A stretch of DNA of 64,000 bases from Halorubrum saccharovorum DSM 1137 (GCF_000337915.1 NZ_AOJE01000016.1:1-64000), one strand, 5' to 3'. Numbered from the stretch's first letter, positions 41,086 through 49,825 are shown. Notes: generated from the letters alone by a model not told the origin. Translations and numbers: made by a program.

Positions 41086-41997
41086 TCAGTCCTGTTCGAC
41101 CCGTGAGGCCGCCGACTCGGGTGCCGCCGGGCCCTCGACGACCTCGCCGGCGCGGTCGCTCGCGACCGACCGCGACGACGACAGCGGCGAGATGCTCACC
41201 TCGCCCTCGACGGCCGCGAGCCGGTCCGATCCGGGGTCGTCCGGAACGTCGCCGCGGAGGAACTCCCGCCAGAAGCGGTCGCGGAGCTCCATCCCCATCT
41301 CCCCACGCCGCTCGCCGAACTCCCAGCCCTCGGGGACGTTCTCGTCCTCCGGACCGTCCTCCCCCGGCCGGAACTCGATCACGTCGAAGCCGCGCGCGGG
41401 CTCGGTCAGTCGGTAGGTCGGGTCCGTGGCCGCCTCGTCGTCGGCCGCGGGGACATTGACGTTCAGCACGTCCGCCCCGAACGGGAGGGAGAGGCCGTCG
41501 TCTCCGTCGCCATCGCTCGCGGTCTCGGCGCGGTCGAGCAGGTCGGCGACGACCTCGCCCGCGACCGCGAAGTCGTCGTTGTCGAGCGTCGGCGGGACGG
41601 GGAGGTTGCCCCGGTCGTACAGCGACACCGCGATCGCCGGGGTGCCGAGAAACGACGCCTCCATCGCGGCGCCGACCGTCCCGGACTGCCCGAGGATGTG
41701 CGCGCCGATGTTCGGCCCGTGGTTACAGCCGGAGACGACGGCGTCGGGGTCGAGCCCGAGCGCCACGTCCGCGACGGCGACGCAGTCGGCGGGGGTCCCC
41801 TCGACCGCGTAGCCGAGGTCGGTCTCGGCGTACTCAACCGTCGTGTCCCACCACGAGCGCGCGCCGCCGACGCCGGACTGGTTGCTCTCGGGCGCGACCA
41901 CCGTCACCTCGTAGTCGTGCGAGAGCGCGTCGGACAGCGCCCGGATCCCGACGGAATCGATACCGTCGTCGTTGGTGAGGAGGATCTCCGTCGTCAT
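41086..41997 (-). CDS. surE: 5'/3'-nucleotidase SurE
   Basis: A 303-residue metal-dependent phosphatase acting on nucleoside monophosphates. The N-terminal ILLTNDDGIDSVGIRAL has the metal-binding Asp10 and Asp11, SGVGGARSWWD near 40-50 supplies the Ser loop, and SGCNHGPNIGAHI near 89-101 holds the metal-binding Asn. The core ends near 265. The C-terminal 40 residues after GEVSISPLSS are low-complexity and extend beyond the typical 250-residue SurE. Also plausible is a broader phosphatase or exopolyphosphatase role seen in this family. Confidence 0.92.
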   Translation of the reverse strand: MTTEILLTNDDGIDSVGIRALSDALSHDYEVTVVAPESNQSGVGGARSWWDTTVEYAETDLGYAVEGTPADCVAVADVALGLDPDAVVSGCNHGPNIGAHILGQSGTVGAAMEASFLGTPAIAVSLYDRGNLPVPPTLDNDDFAVAGEVVADLLDRAETASDGDGDDGLSLPFGADVLNVNVPAADDEAATDPTYRLTEPARGFDVIEFRPGEDGPEDENVPEGWEFGERRGEMGMELRDRFWREFLRGDVPDDPGSDRLAAVEGEVSISPLSSSRSVASDRAGEVVEGPAAPESAASRVEQD

Positions 41998-42045
41998 GAG
42001 TGTCCCTGCGAAGGGGCGGGGGAAAACGTCGCCGGTCGCGGACGG

Positions 42046-42141
42046 ACCGCGAGCGACGGGCGGGCGTGAAAGGGGTGAGAAGGGACCGCGGGCGTCGGGC
42101 GGGCGTGAAAGGGGTGAGAAGGGACCGCGGACGTCGGCCGG
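42046..42141. repeat. 39-bp tandem repeat, about 2.5 copies
   Basis: Units of 39 bp lie at 42046-42084 and 42085-42123, with a partial copy from 42124. They contain cgggcgtgaaaggggtgaga and vary slightly near accgcg. The array fills the gap between surE and carA, which lie on the same strand. It is non-coding, purine-rich on the plus strand and not CRISPR-like (no spacers). Confidence 0.8.
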
Positions 42142-42229
42142 ATGGTACTCGGGTGGTCAGCGAGAGGGCTCGGAGAGCGGGACGAGTGGTTCGCGGAAAT
42201 TGGTACTTCGCGGGGCGCCGAAGGCGGCG

Positions 42230-43291
42230 TCAGTCGGCCGCGACTGACGGCGCCGATCGTGCCAGCTCCAGCACCTCGTCGAAGAAGCCGAGCGAGTCGT
42301 GCGGGCCGGGGTTCGCTTCGGGGTGGTACTGGCGAGTGATGACGTCGAGGGCATCGCTGTCGAGCCCCTCGACGGTGTCGTCGTTGACGTTCACCTGCGT
42401 CACCTCCAGCGGACCGGTGTCGTCGACCGTGTAGCCGTGGTTCTGGGTGGTCATCACGACCTTGTCGGTGCGGAGGTCCTTGACGGGCTGGTTGACGCCG
42501 CGGTGACCGAACGCCATCTTCTCGGTCGAGCCGCCGAGCGCGCTCGTGATCACCTGCTGGCCGAGGCAGATGCCGGCCATCGGCAGGTCGCCGGCGACGG
42601 CGTCGACGACCTCCTGCGCAGCGACGAAGTTCTCCGGGTCGCCCGGGCCGTTCGAGACGAACAGCACGTCGGGGTCCACGTCGGCCACGTCCTCGGGGGT
42701 CGCGTCGTACGGGAGGACGTGGACGTCCGCGCCGCGCTCGGTGAGCGAGGAGATGATCGAGCCCTTCGCGCCGCAGTCGAGCAGGGCCACGTCGGCGTCG
42801 CCGCCGCCCTCGTGGACGGTCGGCTCCGTGACGGAGACCTGCGCGCCGATGTCGACGTGGTCGCTCATCGGCTTGCACGCCTCCATCTCCTCGACCGCGT
42901 CCTCGGGGGTCGCGTCCGGGCCGGCGGCGATCCCGCAGGCCATCGCGCCCTCCTCACGGACGGTCGTGACGATCTCGCGGGTGTCGACGTGGTCGACGGC
43001 GGGCACGTCCTCGTCGGCGAGCCACTCGGCGACGTCGTCGGTCAGCTCGCGGGCGATCGCCGCGCGCGGCTGGACCGACTCCGACTCGAATCGTTCGCTT
43101 CGGACGCCGTAGTTCCCGATCAAGGGGTACGAGAAGGTGAGAATCTGTTCGGCGTAGGAGGGGTCGGTGAGCGACTCCTCGTAGCCTGTGTACGCGGTCG
43201 TGAACACCAGTTCGCCACGGGTGCGCCCCGGCGCACGAGCGCGCGCTTCGAGCACGCGTCCGTCGGCCAGCGCGATGTAGGCGTCCGACAT
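42230..43291 (-). CDS. carA: Carbamoyl-phosphate synthase small (glutaminase) subunit
   Basis: A 353-residue subunit that hydrolyses glutamine and passes ammonia to CarB for carbamoyl phosphate (arginine and pyrimidine synthesis). The N-terminal CPSase_sm domain (1-140) holds TTAYTGYEESLTDPSYAEQI. The class I glutamine amidotransferase domain (165-345) has the nucleophile Cys242 in GICLGQQ and His323 plus Glu325 in YHPEANPGP. carB is not adjacent within this window. ATG 43291 starts 29 bp behind a TATA box; the much longer frame to 43843 is antisense to the Lrp gene and rejected. A palindrome upstream suggests control by that Lrp regulator. Confidence 0.94.
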   Translation of the reverse strand: MSDAYIALADGRVLEARARAPGRTRGELVFTTAYTGYEESLTDPSYAEQILTFSYPLIGNYGVRSERFESESVQPRAAIARELTDDVAEWLADEDVPAVDHVDTREIVTTVREEGAMACGIAAGPDATPEDAVEEMEACKPMSDHVDIGAQVSVTEPTVHEGGGDADVALLDCGAKGSIISSLTERGADVHVLPYDATPEDVADVDPDVLFVSNGPGDPENFVAAQEVVDAVAGDLPMAGICLGQQVITSALGGSTEKMAFGHRGVNQPVKDLRTDKVVMTTQNHGYTVDDTGPLEVTQVNVNDDTVEGLDSDALDVITRQYHPEANPGPHDSLGFFDEVLELARSAPSVAAD

Positions 43292-43315
43292 TACGAGATA
43301 CGTACGCGCAAAGGG

Positions 43316-43324
43316 TAATAAATG
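43316..43324 (-). promoter_or_regulatory. TATA box of carA
   Basis: The minus-strand sequence catttatta is centred about 29 bp upstream of ATG 43291. Adjacent to it, farther upstream of carA, lies the palindrome at 43341-43357. Confidence 0.65.
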
Positions 43325-43340
43325 CGTCGTTCGTAGCTTC

Positions 43341-43357
43341 GTTACGATATTCGTAAC
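43341..43357. promoter_or_regulatory. Candidate Lrp operator palindrome
   Basis: Perfect 7-bp arms gttacga and tcgtaac surround a 3-nt spacer (tat) between the divergent carA and Lrp/AsnC genes. It is about 20 bp upstream of the carA TATA box and abuts the TATA box of the regulator gene. The size and symmetry fit an Lrp-family dimer site. The assignment to this regulator is inferred from position. Confidence 0.55.
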
Positions 43358-43366
43358 GAGTAAGTC
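43358..43366 (+). promoter_or_regulatory. TATA-like box of Lrp gene
   Basis: The sequence gagtaagtc is centred about 26 bp before ATG 43388 and directly abuts the palindrome, so a bound regulator could block its own promoter. Confidence 0.45.
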
Positions 43367-43387
43367 GACCGGGTGAAACAGACGGAT

Positions 43388-43801
43388 ATGGACGACCTCG
43401 ATCGCCGGATCCTCTCGATACTGCGACGGGACGCGCGAACCCCCTACACGGAGATCGCGGACCGCGTGGGCACCTCGGAGGGGACGGTGCGCAACCGCGT
43501 CGACCGCATGACCGACGAGGGGATCATCGAGCGGTTCACAGTCACGACCCGCACCGGCAACGTGAAGGCGATGATCGAGATCTCGGTGGAGATGAACGTC
43601 GACACCGCCGCCGTCGGCGAGCGGATGGTCGACTGGGAGGAGGTGGACTTCGTCTGGCAGGTCTCCGGCGAGGACGACATCGTGCTCGTCGTCGACGCCG
43701 TCGACACGCGCGCGGTGAACGAGCTTATCTCCCAGGCGAGGGAGATGGACGAGGTCAAGTCGACGAAGACGCGGCTCATCCTCGACGAGCGGTTGGGGTG
43801 A
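43388..43801 (+). CDS. Lrp/AsnC-family transcriptional regulator
   Basis: A 137-residue regulator. The N-terminal winged helix-turn-helix (MDDLDRRILSILRRDARTPY then ADRVGTSEGTVRNRVDRM, 1-50) is followed by an AsnC/RAM ligand-binding domain (about 60-135; WQVSGEDDIVLVVDAVDTRA). Such proteins sense amino acids and often control the neighbouring gene. Here that is the divergent carA, which suggests regulation by glutamine, arginine or another amino acid. The ligand cannot be read from sequence. ATG 43388 begins at the conserved DDLDRRIL; a GTG at 43373 would add five residues. Confidence 0.9.
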   Translation: MDDLDRRILSILRRDARTPYTEIADRVGTSEGTVRNRVDRMTDEGIIERFTVTTRTGNVKAMIEISVEMNVDTAAVGERMVDWEEVDFVWQVSGEDDIVLVVDAVDTRAVNELISQAREMDEVKSTKTRLILDERLG

Positions 43802-43929
43802 GCGCGGCGGCGAACGAGGTCTCCGGCTCCGTTCCCGAGACACGCTGACTGCGGTGGGTCCCCGGCGTCACCGGAGGGGATCGAGTCCGAACTGACGGCC
43901 AAAAATTCCGCTCGAACCGAGAGCGCCGA

Positions 43930-46674
43930 TCAGGTCGACTCCGACCCGGCGGCGGTTTGGGTCGATCGCGTCGTCCCGTCGGTTCCCGTCGCTTCGCCGC
44001 CCTCGGCGTCGAACTTCCGTCGGTTCCGGAGCGTGAACAACACGAACAGAACCAACCCGACGCCGCGCAGGGTCACGTCAAGCAGGAGCGCGTTGACGGA
44101 GACGGTCACGTCGACGAGCGCCAGCGCGTCGAAGACGGCCGTGGAGAGCATTCCCGGCGCCATCAGAAGCAGGGAGCTGAGCGCGAACGCGACCCGGCCG
44201 AATCGGTCGACGCGGGCGTACAGCGTCCCGATGATGGTGGCGCCGAGCGCGATCACGCCGAGGAAGACCCCGACGATGGGGACGAGGATCTCGGGAACCG
44301 AGTACGACAGCTCCGCGAGGTCGCTGAAGTTGACCACGCGGTATCGGTCGCGGAGCGGGAGATCGGCGGCGTTCGCCTTCTCGCGCAACAGGACGATCCC
44401 CGGCGCGAGCACGAACGCGAAGGGAACGATCGCCTTGTTCAGCGACAGCGAGAACGCCTTCACCCCGGTCTCGAACGGGTCCGACTTGGCGACGCCGCTC
44501 GCGGCGTACGCCGCCACGGCCACCGGCGGCGTGATGTCGGCGATGACGCCGAAGTAGAGGATGAACAGGTGTGCGGCCAGCTCCGGGATACCGAACTCGA
44601 CGAGCGGCGTCGCCAGCATCGAGATGAGGATGATGTAGGTGACCGTCGTCGGCATCCCCATCCCGAGGATGATGCTCGCGACGGCCGTCACGAGCAGCAT
44701 GACGACGATCGACCCCCCGGAGAGCGCCAAGAGGAGGGAGGTGAGGTTCGGACCGAGCCCGGAGACGCTGATGACGCCAGGGATGATCCCGGCGGCCGCG
44801 ACCGCGACGACGACCGGGACGGCCGTTCGCGCGCCCTCCTCCATCGACTTGACGACGAACGTGCCGACCCGGAACAGCTGATTGTCGCCGACGTCTCGTC
44901 CGGCCGTCGAGCCGGCCGATTCGGCCGCGCTCTGGACGGTGGGATTGAGGTCGAGCACCTTGGACTGGACGTCCGAGTACACGAGCATTGTCACCGCGCC
45001 GGCGAGCATCGCGTACCAGCCGATCCGCGGACCGACGATCGCGACCGCCTCCGCGAGCGGGACCCCCGCGCCGGCGTTCCCGCCAACCAATCCGCTAACC
45101 GGAACGCCAGCGACGACGTAGGTCGCTAGCTCGACGCCGAAGATCACCGCGATCGAACTGAGGAGGAACGTCCGGGTTTCGTCGCTGTACGCCGCGATAA
45201 ACGTGATCAGCGAAACCAGCGCCACGAGCGTGAACCAGGCGGATCGAGACACCGAGAGCCGCGCACCGATGAGGTAGTAGAGGAGGAGCACGATCGGCAC
45301 GAGGTAGAACCAGCCGCGCGCCAGGTGCGTGGCGAGCGACTCGGAATCCGCGTCGTCGATCCCCCCGATACCCTCCTGGACCGCCTTGAGGTGGACCATC
45401 ACCCAGACGCCGAAGAAGAAGACGACGGCGGGAACGGTCGAGAGGATGATGATCTCTCGGAACGGCGTGCCGGTGTACTGGACCATGAGAAACGCCGCCG
45501 CCCCCATCACCGGCGGGAGGATCTGTCCGCCGGAGGAGGCCGAGGCCTCGACCGCGCCGGAGAACTCGGGCGAGTACCCCGATCGCTTCATGAGCGGTAT
45601 CGTGAACGCGCCCGTGGTGACCGTGTTCGCGATCGACGAGCCCGAGATGGTCCCCATGAAGCCGCTCGCGAGGATACTCGCCTTCGCGGGGCCGCCCTTC
45701 CGGTGGCCGGTGACGGCGTACGCGAGGTCGATGAACCACTGGCCCGCGCCGCTCATCTCCAGGAACGACCCGAAGAGGATGAAGATGTAGATGAAGCTGA
45801 CGGAGACGGTAACCGGAATACCGAACACCCCGTTTTCCGTGTTGTACCAGAGGTTCTGGACGATATCCGGCCAGGTCAGTTCCGGGATCGCGAGCAGGCC
45901 GAGGAACGGCGTGTTGCCGCTTATCAGGTAGCCCCACCGGGCGTAGACGATGAAGCTGGCGACGATGAGCATGAGCGGAAGCCCGAGCGTCCGACGAGTG
46001 GCTTCGAGCACCAGAAGGACGCCGAGAACGCCGAGAATCATCGCGTACGAGTACTCGCTGACGAACGGAACCCCACCGAGGATCGGTTCGAGGAAGGGGT
46101 AGACGCCCGTGATCGGGCGCCCGCCTTCGAGGCCGAAAAAGCGCATGTCCTGGATCTCCGAGAACTCCGTCAGGAAGTAGAACGCGGAGAGCCCGGAGGC
46201 GATCATACAGAGCACGTCGAAGGGGGTAACGCGGCTCCGATCGGGATCCAGGAACATCCAGCGGAACGCACCACGAAGCCCGTCGAACGCGGTCGCGACC
46301 GGGTTGTCGGACCCGAACGCGTCCTCGACCGCGTCGACGAAGCGACCCAAGTTCCGCGAGACGAACCCGTCCCCCATGCTGGCGGGGAACATCAGGAACG
46401 TGAGCACGAGCGCGAACGCGACGTGGATCGCGTTCGCCTGCAGCAGCTGTAACGACACCTGAAAGCCCTCGACGAACGGGAGGGGGATCACGAACGTGAA
46501 GCTCCGCGCCGCGAGCGCCAGCTGGAACAGCGAAAAGCAGATCCCGATCACGGCGACGGCGAGGGCGGCGAGTCCCTGTAGCGACCGCCGGCGCTCGATC
46601 TCGTCGATGATCTCCTCGGCCTCTTCTCTGGAAATCTCCTCGTCTCCGCCGGGTTGTGCGTTGTTCGTGCTCAT
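43930..46674 (-). CDS. TRAP transporter fused permease (TAXI type)
   Basis: A 914-residue integral membrane protein that fuses the small (DctQ-like) and large (DctM-like) TRAP permease parts, with around 18-20 transmembrane segments. An acidic cytosolic start (about 1-30, EISREEAEEIIDEIERRRS) leads in. The DctM signature is seen in ASILASGFMGTISGSSIANT near 322-341, SASSGGQILPPVMGAAAF near 371 and GMGMPTTVTYIILISMLATP near 663. It would use the Na+ gradient to import an organic acid delivered by the TAXI binding protein. Start ATG 46674 overlaps the stop of the DUF1850 gene by four bases. Confidence 0.93.
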   Translation of the reverse strand: MSTNNAQPGGDEEISREEAEEIIDEIERRRSLQGLAALAVAVIGICFSLFQLALAARSFTFVIPLPFVEGFQVSLQLLQANAIHVAFALVLTFLMFPASMGDGFVSRNLGRFVDAVEDAFGSDNPVATAFDGLRGAFRWMFLDPDRSRVTPFDVLCMIASGLSAFYFLTEFSEIQDMRFFGLEGGRPITGVYPFLEPILGGVPFVSEYSYAMILGVLGVLLVLEATRRTLGLPLMLIVASFIVYARWGYLISGNTPFLGLLAIPELTWPDIVQNLWYNTENGVFGIPVTVSVSFIYIFILFGSFLEMSGAGQWFIDLAYAVTGHRKGGPAKASILASGFMGTISGSSIANTVTTGAFTIPLMKRSGYSPEFSGAVEASASSGGQILPPVMGAAAFLMVQYTGTPFREIIILSTVPAVVFFFGVWVMVHLKAVQEGIGGIDDADSESLATHLARGWFYLVPIVLLLYYLIGARLSVSRSAWFTLVALVSLITFIAAYSDETRTFLLSSIAVIFGVELATYVVAGVPVSGLVGGNAGAGVPLAEAVAIVGPRIGWYAMLAGAVTMLVYSDVQSKVLDLNPTVQSAAESAGSTAGRDVGDNQLFRVGTFVVKSMEEGARTAVPVVVAVAAAGIIPGVISVSGLGPNLTSLLLALSGGSIVVMLLVTAVASIILGMGMPTTVTYIILISMLATPLVEFGIPELAAHLFILYFGVIADITPPVAVAAYAASGVAKSDPFETGVKAFSLSLNKAIVPFAFVLAPGIVLLREKANAADLPLRDRYRVVNFSDLAELSYSVPEILVPIVGVFLGVIALGATIIGTLYARVDRFGRVAFALSSLLLMAPGMLSTAVFDALALVDVTVSVNALLLDVTLRGVGLVLFVLFTLRNRRKFDAEGGEATGTDGTTRSTQTAAGSEST

Positions 46675-47186
46675 TGGAATACGTCCGTTAGCGTCCGGTG
46701 CTCGACGTGAATGCGAACGTCGGTGGCGTTCGTCTCTGCAACCAAGTCATACTGCTGGTCCTCAACGACGAGGGTGTGGTTCGCGATTCGGCCGGGTGAG
46801 ACCGAAAGCGCTTCGAGCGTCGTGATCGGTCCCGGCGGATCGTACACGAAGGTCCCGTTGACGTTCGTCACGTTCACCCTCGACGGAAGCCCCCAGCCGT
46901 ACGACTCGAACTCCATGCGCGTGTTTACGAGGGCGTCGCCCTCCACGCGGTACTTGTCGTACACGGGCGTCTTCTCGACGCTGTGGGTGTACTCCAGCGC
47001 GACCGTGCTTCCGTCGTCGACGGGTTGCGTTACGTAGCGTTCGCCCGTGTCGATGTCCTCGACGACGAGGACCTGCCCGGTCGGCGCAGCGACGGCGACG
47101 CCGGCGAGCGCCACGACCAGCGCGATCGCTACCACCGCCAGCGCCGGGGCAAGACGGTCTCGTGAGAGCGTGTGACGTGTCACCAC
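46671..47186 (-). CDS. DUF1850 protein of TRAP operon
   Basis: A 171-residue exported or membrane-anchored protein: an N-terminal hydrophobic helix (about 12-32) followed by a beta-rich DUF1850 domain with VALEYTHSVEKTPVYDKYRV near 64-83 and EFESYGWGLPSRV near 92-104. DUF1850 proteins are regularly found between the TAXI binding protein and the fused permease, so a part in ligand handoff is inferred. GTG 47186 is the start (alternative GTG at 47183). An own TATA-like box (caatactcac on the minus strand) lies about 27 bp upstream. Confidence 0.85.
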   Translation of the reverse strand: MVTRHTLSRDRLAPALAVVAIALVVALAGVAVAAPTGQVLVVEDIDTGERYVTQPVDDGSTVALEYTHSVEKTPVYDKYRVEGDALVNTRMEFESYGWGLPSRVNVTNVNGTFVYDPPGPITTLEALSVSPGRIANHTLVVEDQQYDLVAETNATDVRIHVEHRTLTDVFQ

Positions 47187-47306
47187 GTATAGCTAGTTGG
47201 GTGTGATAGTGAGTATTGCGGCATCGAGCGGGATGCAGGTGCGCCGCGTCTCGCGGTCGAGGCGCGGGCGCGAAACGGTGCGTCAGTGCGGATCGATCGC
47301 CGCCGA

Positions 47307-48365
47307 TCAGGCGTCGAAGTACGCCGCCGCTCCCTCGTGAAGCTCGATCGACATCCCGTCCTGCGCGCTGTCGGCGGTGATGAAGTCCGTCTTGATCGAC
47401 AGCTCGCCGAGGTTGTCGAAGAGGGCCGCCGTCACCGTCTCGACGGTGTCGGCGGGCACGCCCGAGTGCGTGGCGATCATCGCCTGCACCGCGACGGTCT
47501 CGACGGCCTCGTCGATGCCGGTGTACGTGCCGGCGGGGATGGTGTCGTCGGCGAACCACGAGGCGGCGTCCTTGACGGCCGCGCGGTTATCGCCCGCGAT
47601 GGGAACGATGTTGACGTCGTTCGTGTTCGCGAGGTCTTCGATGGCGCCGACGGGCCAGCCGCCGACGACGAACGCGGCGTCGATGTCGCCGTTCGCGAGC
47701 TGCTCGGAGGCCTGCGAGAACCCGGCGTTCTGCTCGTTGTAGTCGGTGATCCCGACCGCTTCGAGGATCTGGTTCGCGTTGACCTGGGTCCCGGAACCGA
47801 GGTCCCCGGTGTTGATCGTCGCGCCGCTGAGGTCGCTCAGGGTCTCAATTCCGGAGTCTTCCAGGGTGACGACCGTGATCGTCTCGGGGTACAGCGTCGC
47901 GACGCCCTGGAGGTTGTCGATCGCGTTGTCCTGGAACGTCTCGATCCCGGTCCCGTTCTTCGCAAAGTACGCGATGTCGTTCTGGATGAGCGCGAAGTCC
48001 GCGGACGAGTCCGCGAGGCTCCCGACGTTCTCGACGCTCGCGCCCGTCGACTGGACGTTCAGCGAGAAGTCCGTGTTCGCCTCGACGATGGTCTTGATCT
48101 CGTTCGAGAGCGGGTAGTACGTGCCACCGGTACCGCCAGCGTGCCAGCTCAGTCGGCTTGCGGTGTCGCCGCCGTCGCTGCCGTCGGACCCGTCGGAGCC
48201 GTCCATCCCGTCTCCGCCGTCGGAGCCGTCGCTCCCGTCGCCGCCGTCGCCGCCGTCGCCGCCGTCGCCGCCGTCGCCGCCGTTTCCGCTACAGCCGGCG
48301 AGTGCGACCACGCTAGCGACGCCTGTCGCTTCAAGGAATCTACGTCGTGTTCGGTGTGATGACAT
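47307..48365 (-). CDS. TAXI-family TRAP substrate-binding lipoprotein
   Basis: A 352-residue exported binding protein. The N-terminus RRRFLEATGVASVVALAGC combines a Tat motif and a lipobox at Cys25, so it is anchored at the outer face. Next comes a linker of about 45 residues made of GGDGGDGSDG-type repeats. The TAXI domain (about 70-350) has LSWHAGGTGGTYYPLSNEIK at its start and LQGVATLYPETITVV near 155. Bacterial and archaeal relatives bind carboxylates such as glutamate or succinate; the ligand here is unknown. It is the first gene of the transporter operon, with a strong TATA at 48389-48398. Confidence 0.9.
   Translation of the reverse strand: MSSHRTRRRFLEATGVASVVALAGCSGNGGDGGDGGDGGDGGDGSDGSDGGDGMDGSDGSDGSDGGDTASRLSWHAGGTGGTYYPLSNEIKTIVEANTDFSLNVQSTGASVENVGSLADSSADFALIQNDIAYFAKNGTGIETFQDNAIDNLQGVATLYPETITVVTLEDSGIETLSDLSGATINTGDLGSGTQVNANQILEAVGITDYNEQNAGFSQASEQLANGDIDAAFVVGGWPVGAIEDLANTNDVNIVPIAGDNRAAVKDAASWFADDTIPAGTYTGIDEAVETVAVQAMIATHSGVPADTVETVTAALFDNLGELSIKTDFITADSAQDGMSIELHEGAAAYFDA
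48225..48290 (-). repeat. 9-bp GGD repeat in TAXI linker
   Basis: Repeated gccgtcgcc-type 9-bp units encode Gly-Gly-Asp triplets just after the lipidated cysteine. They form a flexible acidic tether between the membrane anchor and the binding domain, and are likely to vary in copy number between strains. Confidence 0.8.
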
Positions 48366-48562
48366 ACGTTACGCAAATGAGAACACGAGTATATATATCT
48401 GAGGATATCGCAGACGGATCTTCTCATCTACACAGTAATCGAGAACATATTAGTATGAAGACATAATGCAGTTAATAATAATTAACAATGTGCACTCTCG
48501 ATGAGATTTCACCCGGTCGAAGCGCCTGATTCGGGCGGTTTTCCGGGCGCCCGAACGCTCGC
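48366..48562. promoter_or_regulatory. AT-rich TAXI-operon promoter region
   Basis: This 197-bp gap is unusually AT-rich. It has the TAXI TATA box (atatatatac on the minus strand, 48389-48398), about 29 bp before ATG 48365, and an array of A/T tracts such as ttaataataattaac near 48473-48487. No open reading frame is credible. The AT block could hold regulator sites or the end of icd. Confidence 0.6.
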
Positions 48563-49825
48563 TTAGGCGAGTTCGTCGATCTGCTCGACGACGGCGTCCG
48601 CGAACTCGCTCGTCGCGAGCTTCTCGCCGCCCTCGATCTGCCGGTGGAGGTCGTAGGTGACCTTGCCGGACGAGATGGTCTCCTCGACGGCGTCGCGCAC
48701 GAGATCGGCGGCGTCGGACCAGCCGAGGTAGTCGAGCATCTCGCGTCCGGAGAGGATCATCGCGGTGGGGTTCACCTTGTCCTCGCCGGCGTACTTGGGC
48801 GCGGAGCCGTGGACCGGCTCGGCGAGACAGCGACCGTGCCCGAAGTTGGCGCCGGGCGCGATACCGAGACCACCGATCTGCGCGCCGGCGGCGTCGGACA
48901 TGTAGTCGCCGTTGAGGTTCATCGTCGCGATGACGGAGTACTCGTCCGTCCGGGTCAACAGCTGCTGGAGCATGTTGTCCGCGATGCGGTCCTTGACGAC
49001 GACGGTGCCCTCGGGCCGCTCGCCGTCGTACTCGTCCCACAGCTCGTCCTCGGTGATCACGTCCTCGCCGTACTCCTCCTCGGCGACCTCGTAGCCCCAG
49101 TCGCGGAAGGCGCCCTCGGTGAACTTCATGATGTTGCCCTTGTGGACGAGGGTGACCGAGTCGCGGTCGTTTTCGAGCGCGTAGTCGATCGCCTCGCGGA
49201 TGAGGCGCTTCGAGCCGAACTCGGAGATGGGCTTGATGCCGATGCCGACGGGGCCGTCGTGGATCACGTCGGCGACCTCCATGTCGTCCTCGAGGAAGTC
49301 GCGTACCTCCTCGACCTCGTCGGTGCCGGCCTCCCACTCGATGCCGGCGTACACGTCCTCCGTGTTCTCACGGAAGGTGATCATGTCCATCGCCTCGGGG
49401 TTCTTGACAGGCGACGGCACGCCGTCGAGGTGGTAGGTCGGGCGGACGTTCGCGTACATGTCGAGCGTTTGCCGGAGCGCGACGTTCAGCGAGCGGAAGC
49501 CGGCGCCGACGGGCGTCGTCAGCGGGCCCTTGATCGCGACGCGGTGGCTGCGGATCGCCGAGACGGTGTCCTCGGGGAGGTTCTCGTCGTACTTCTCCCG
49601 GGCGCTCTCGCCGGCGTAGACGCGCATCCACGCGATGGAGCGGCCGGTCGCCTCCGCGGCCGCGTCCAGTACCTTCTGGGCGGCCGGTCCGACGTCGGTG
49701 CCGATCCCGTCGCCGTGAATGATCGGGATGATCGGGTTCTCGGGAACGTTCAGCTCGCCGGTCTCCTCGTCGGCGAGCGTGATCGCCTCACCGTCGTCGG
49801 GGACGTCGACCTTGTCGTAGCTCAT
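48563..49825 (-). CDS. icd: Isocitrate dehydrogenase (NADP+-type)
   Basis: A 420-residue TCA-cycle enzyme converting isocitrate to 2-oxoglutarate with CO2 release. The substrate loop FRSLNVALRQTLDMYANVRP (Ser112 is the phosphorylatable serine in E. coli-type enzymes) is at about 110-129. The metal-binding aspartates and the loop of LVHKGNIMKFTEGAFRDWGY near 228-247 are present, along with the nucleotide region HGSAPKYAGEDKVNP near 337-351. Its length and order match the bacterial-like ICDs used by haloarchaea. A TATA-like cactttacg on the minus strand lies about 28 bp before ATG 49825. Confidence 0.95.
   Translation of the reverse strand: MSYDKVDVPDDGEAITLADEETGELNVPENPIIPIIHGDGIGTDVGPAAQKVLDAAAEATGRSIAWMRVYAGESAREKYDENLPEDTVSAIRSHRVAIKGPLTTPVGAGFRSLNVALRQTLDMYANVRPTYHLDGVPSPVKNPEAMDMITFRENTEDVYAGIEWEAGTDEVEEVRDFLEDDMEVADVIHDGPVGIGIKPISEFGSKRLIREAIDYALENDRDSVTLVHKGNIMKFTEGAFRDWGYEVAEEEYGEDVITEDELWDEYDGERPEGTVVVKDRIADNMLQQLLTRTDEYSVIATMNLNGDYMSDAAGAQIGGLGIAPGANFGHGRCLAEPVHGSAPKYAGEDKVNPTAMILSGREMLDYLGWSDAADLVRDAVEETISSGKVTYDLHRQIEGGEKLATSEFADAVVEQIDELA

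Noticed and set aside
42230-43843. Longer carA frame beginning at 43843
   Set aside because: The extension is antisense to the Lrp gene; conserved CarA start and TATA box support 43291.
48366-48562. AT-rich stretch as a replication origin
   Set aside because: No Orc1/Cdc6 gene or origin recognition box repeats were found near it; it fits the TAXI operon promoter better.
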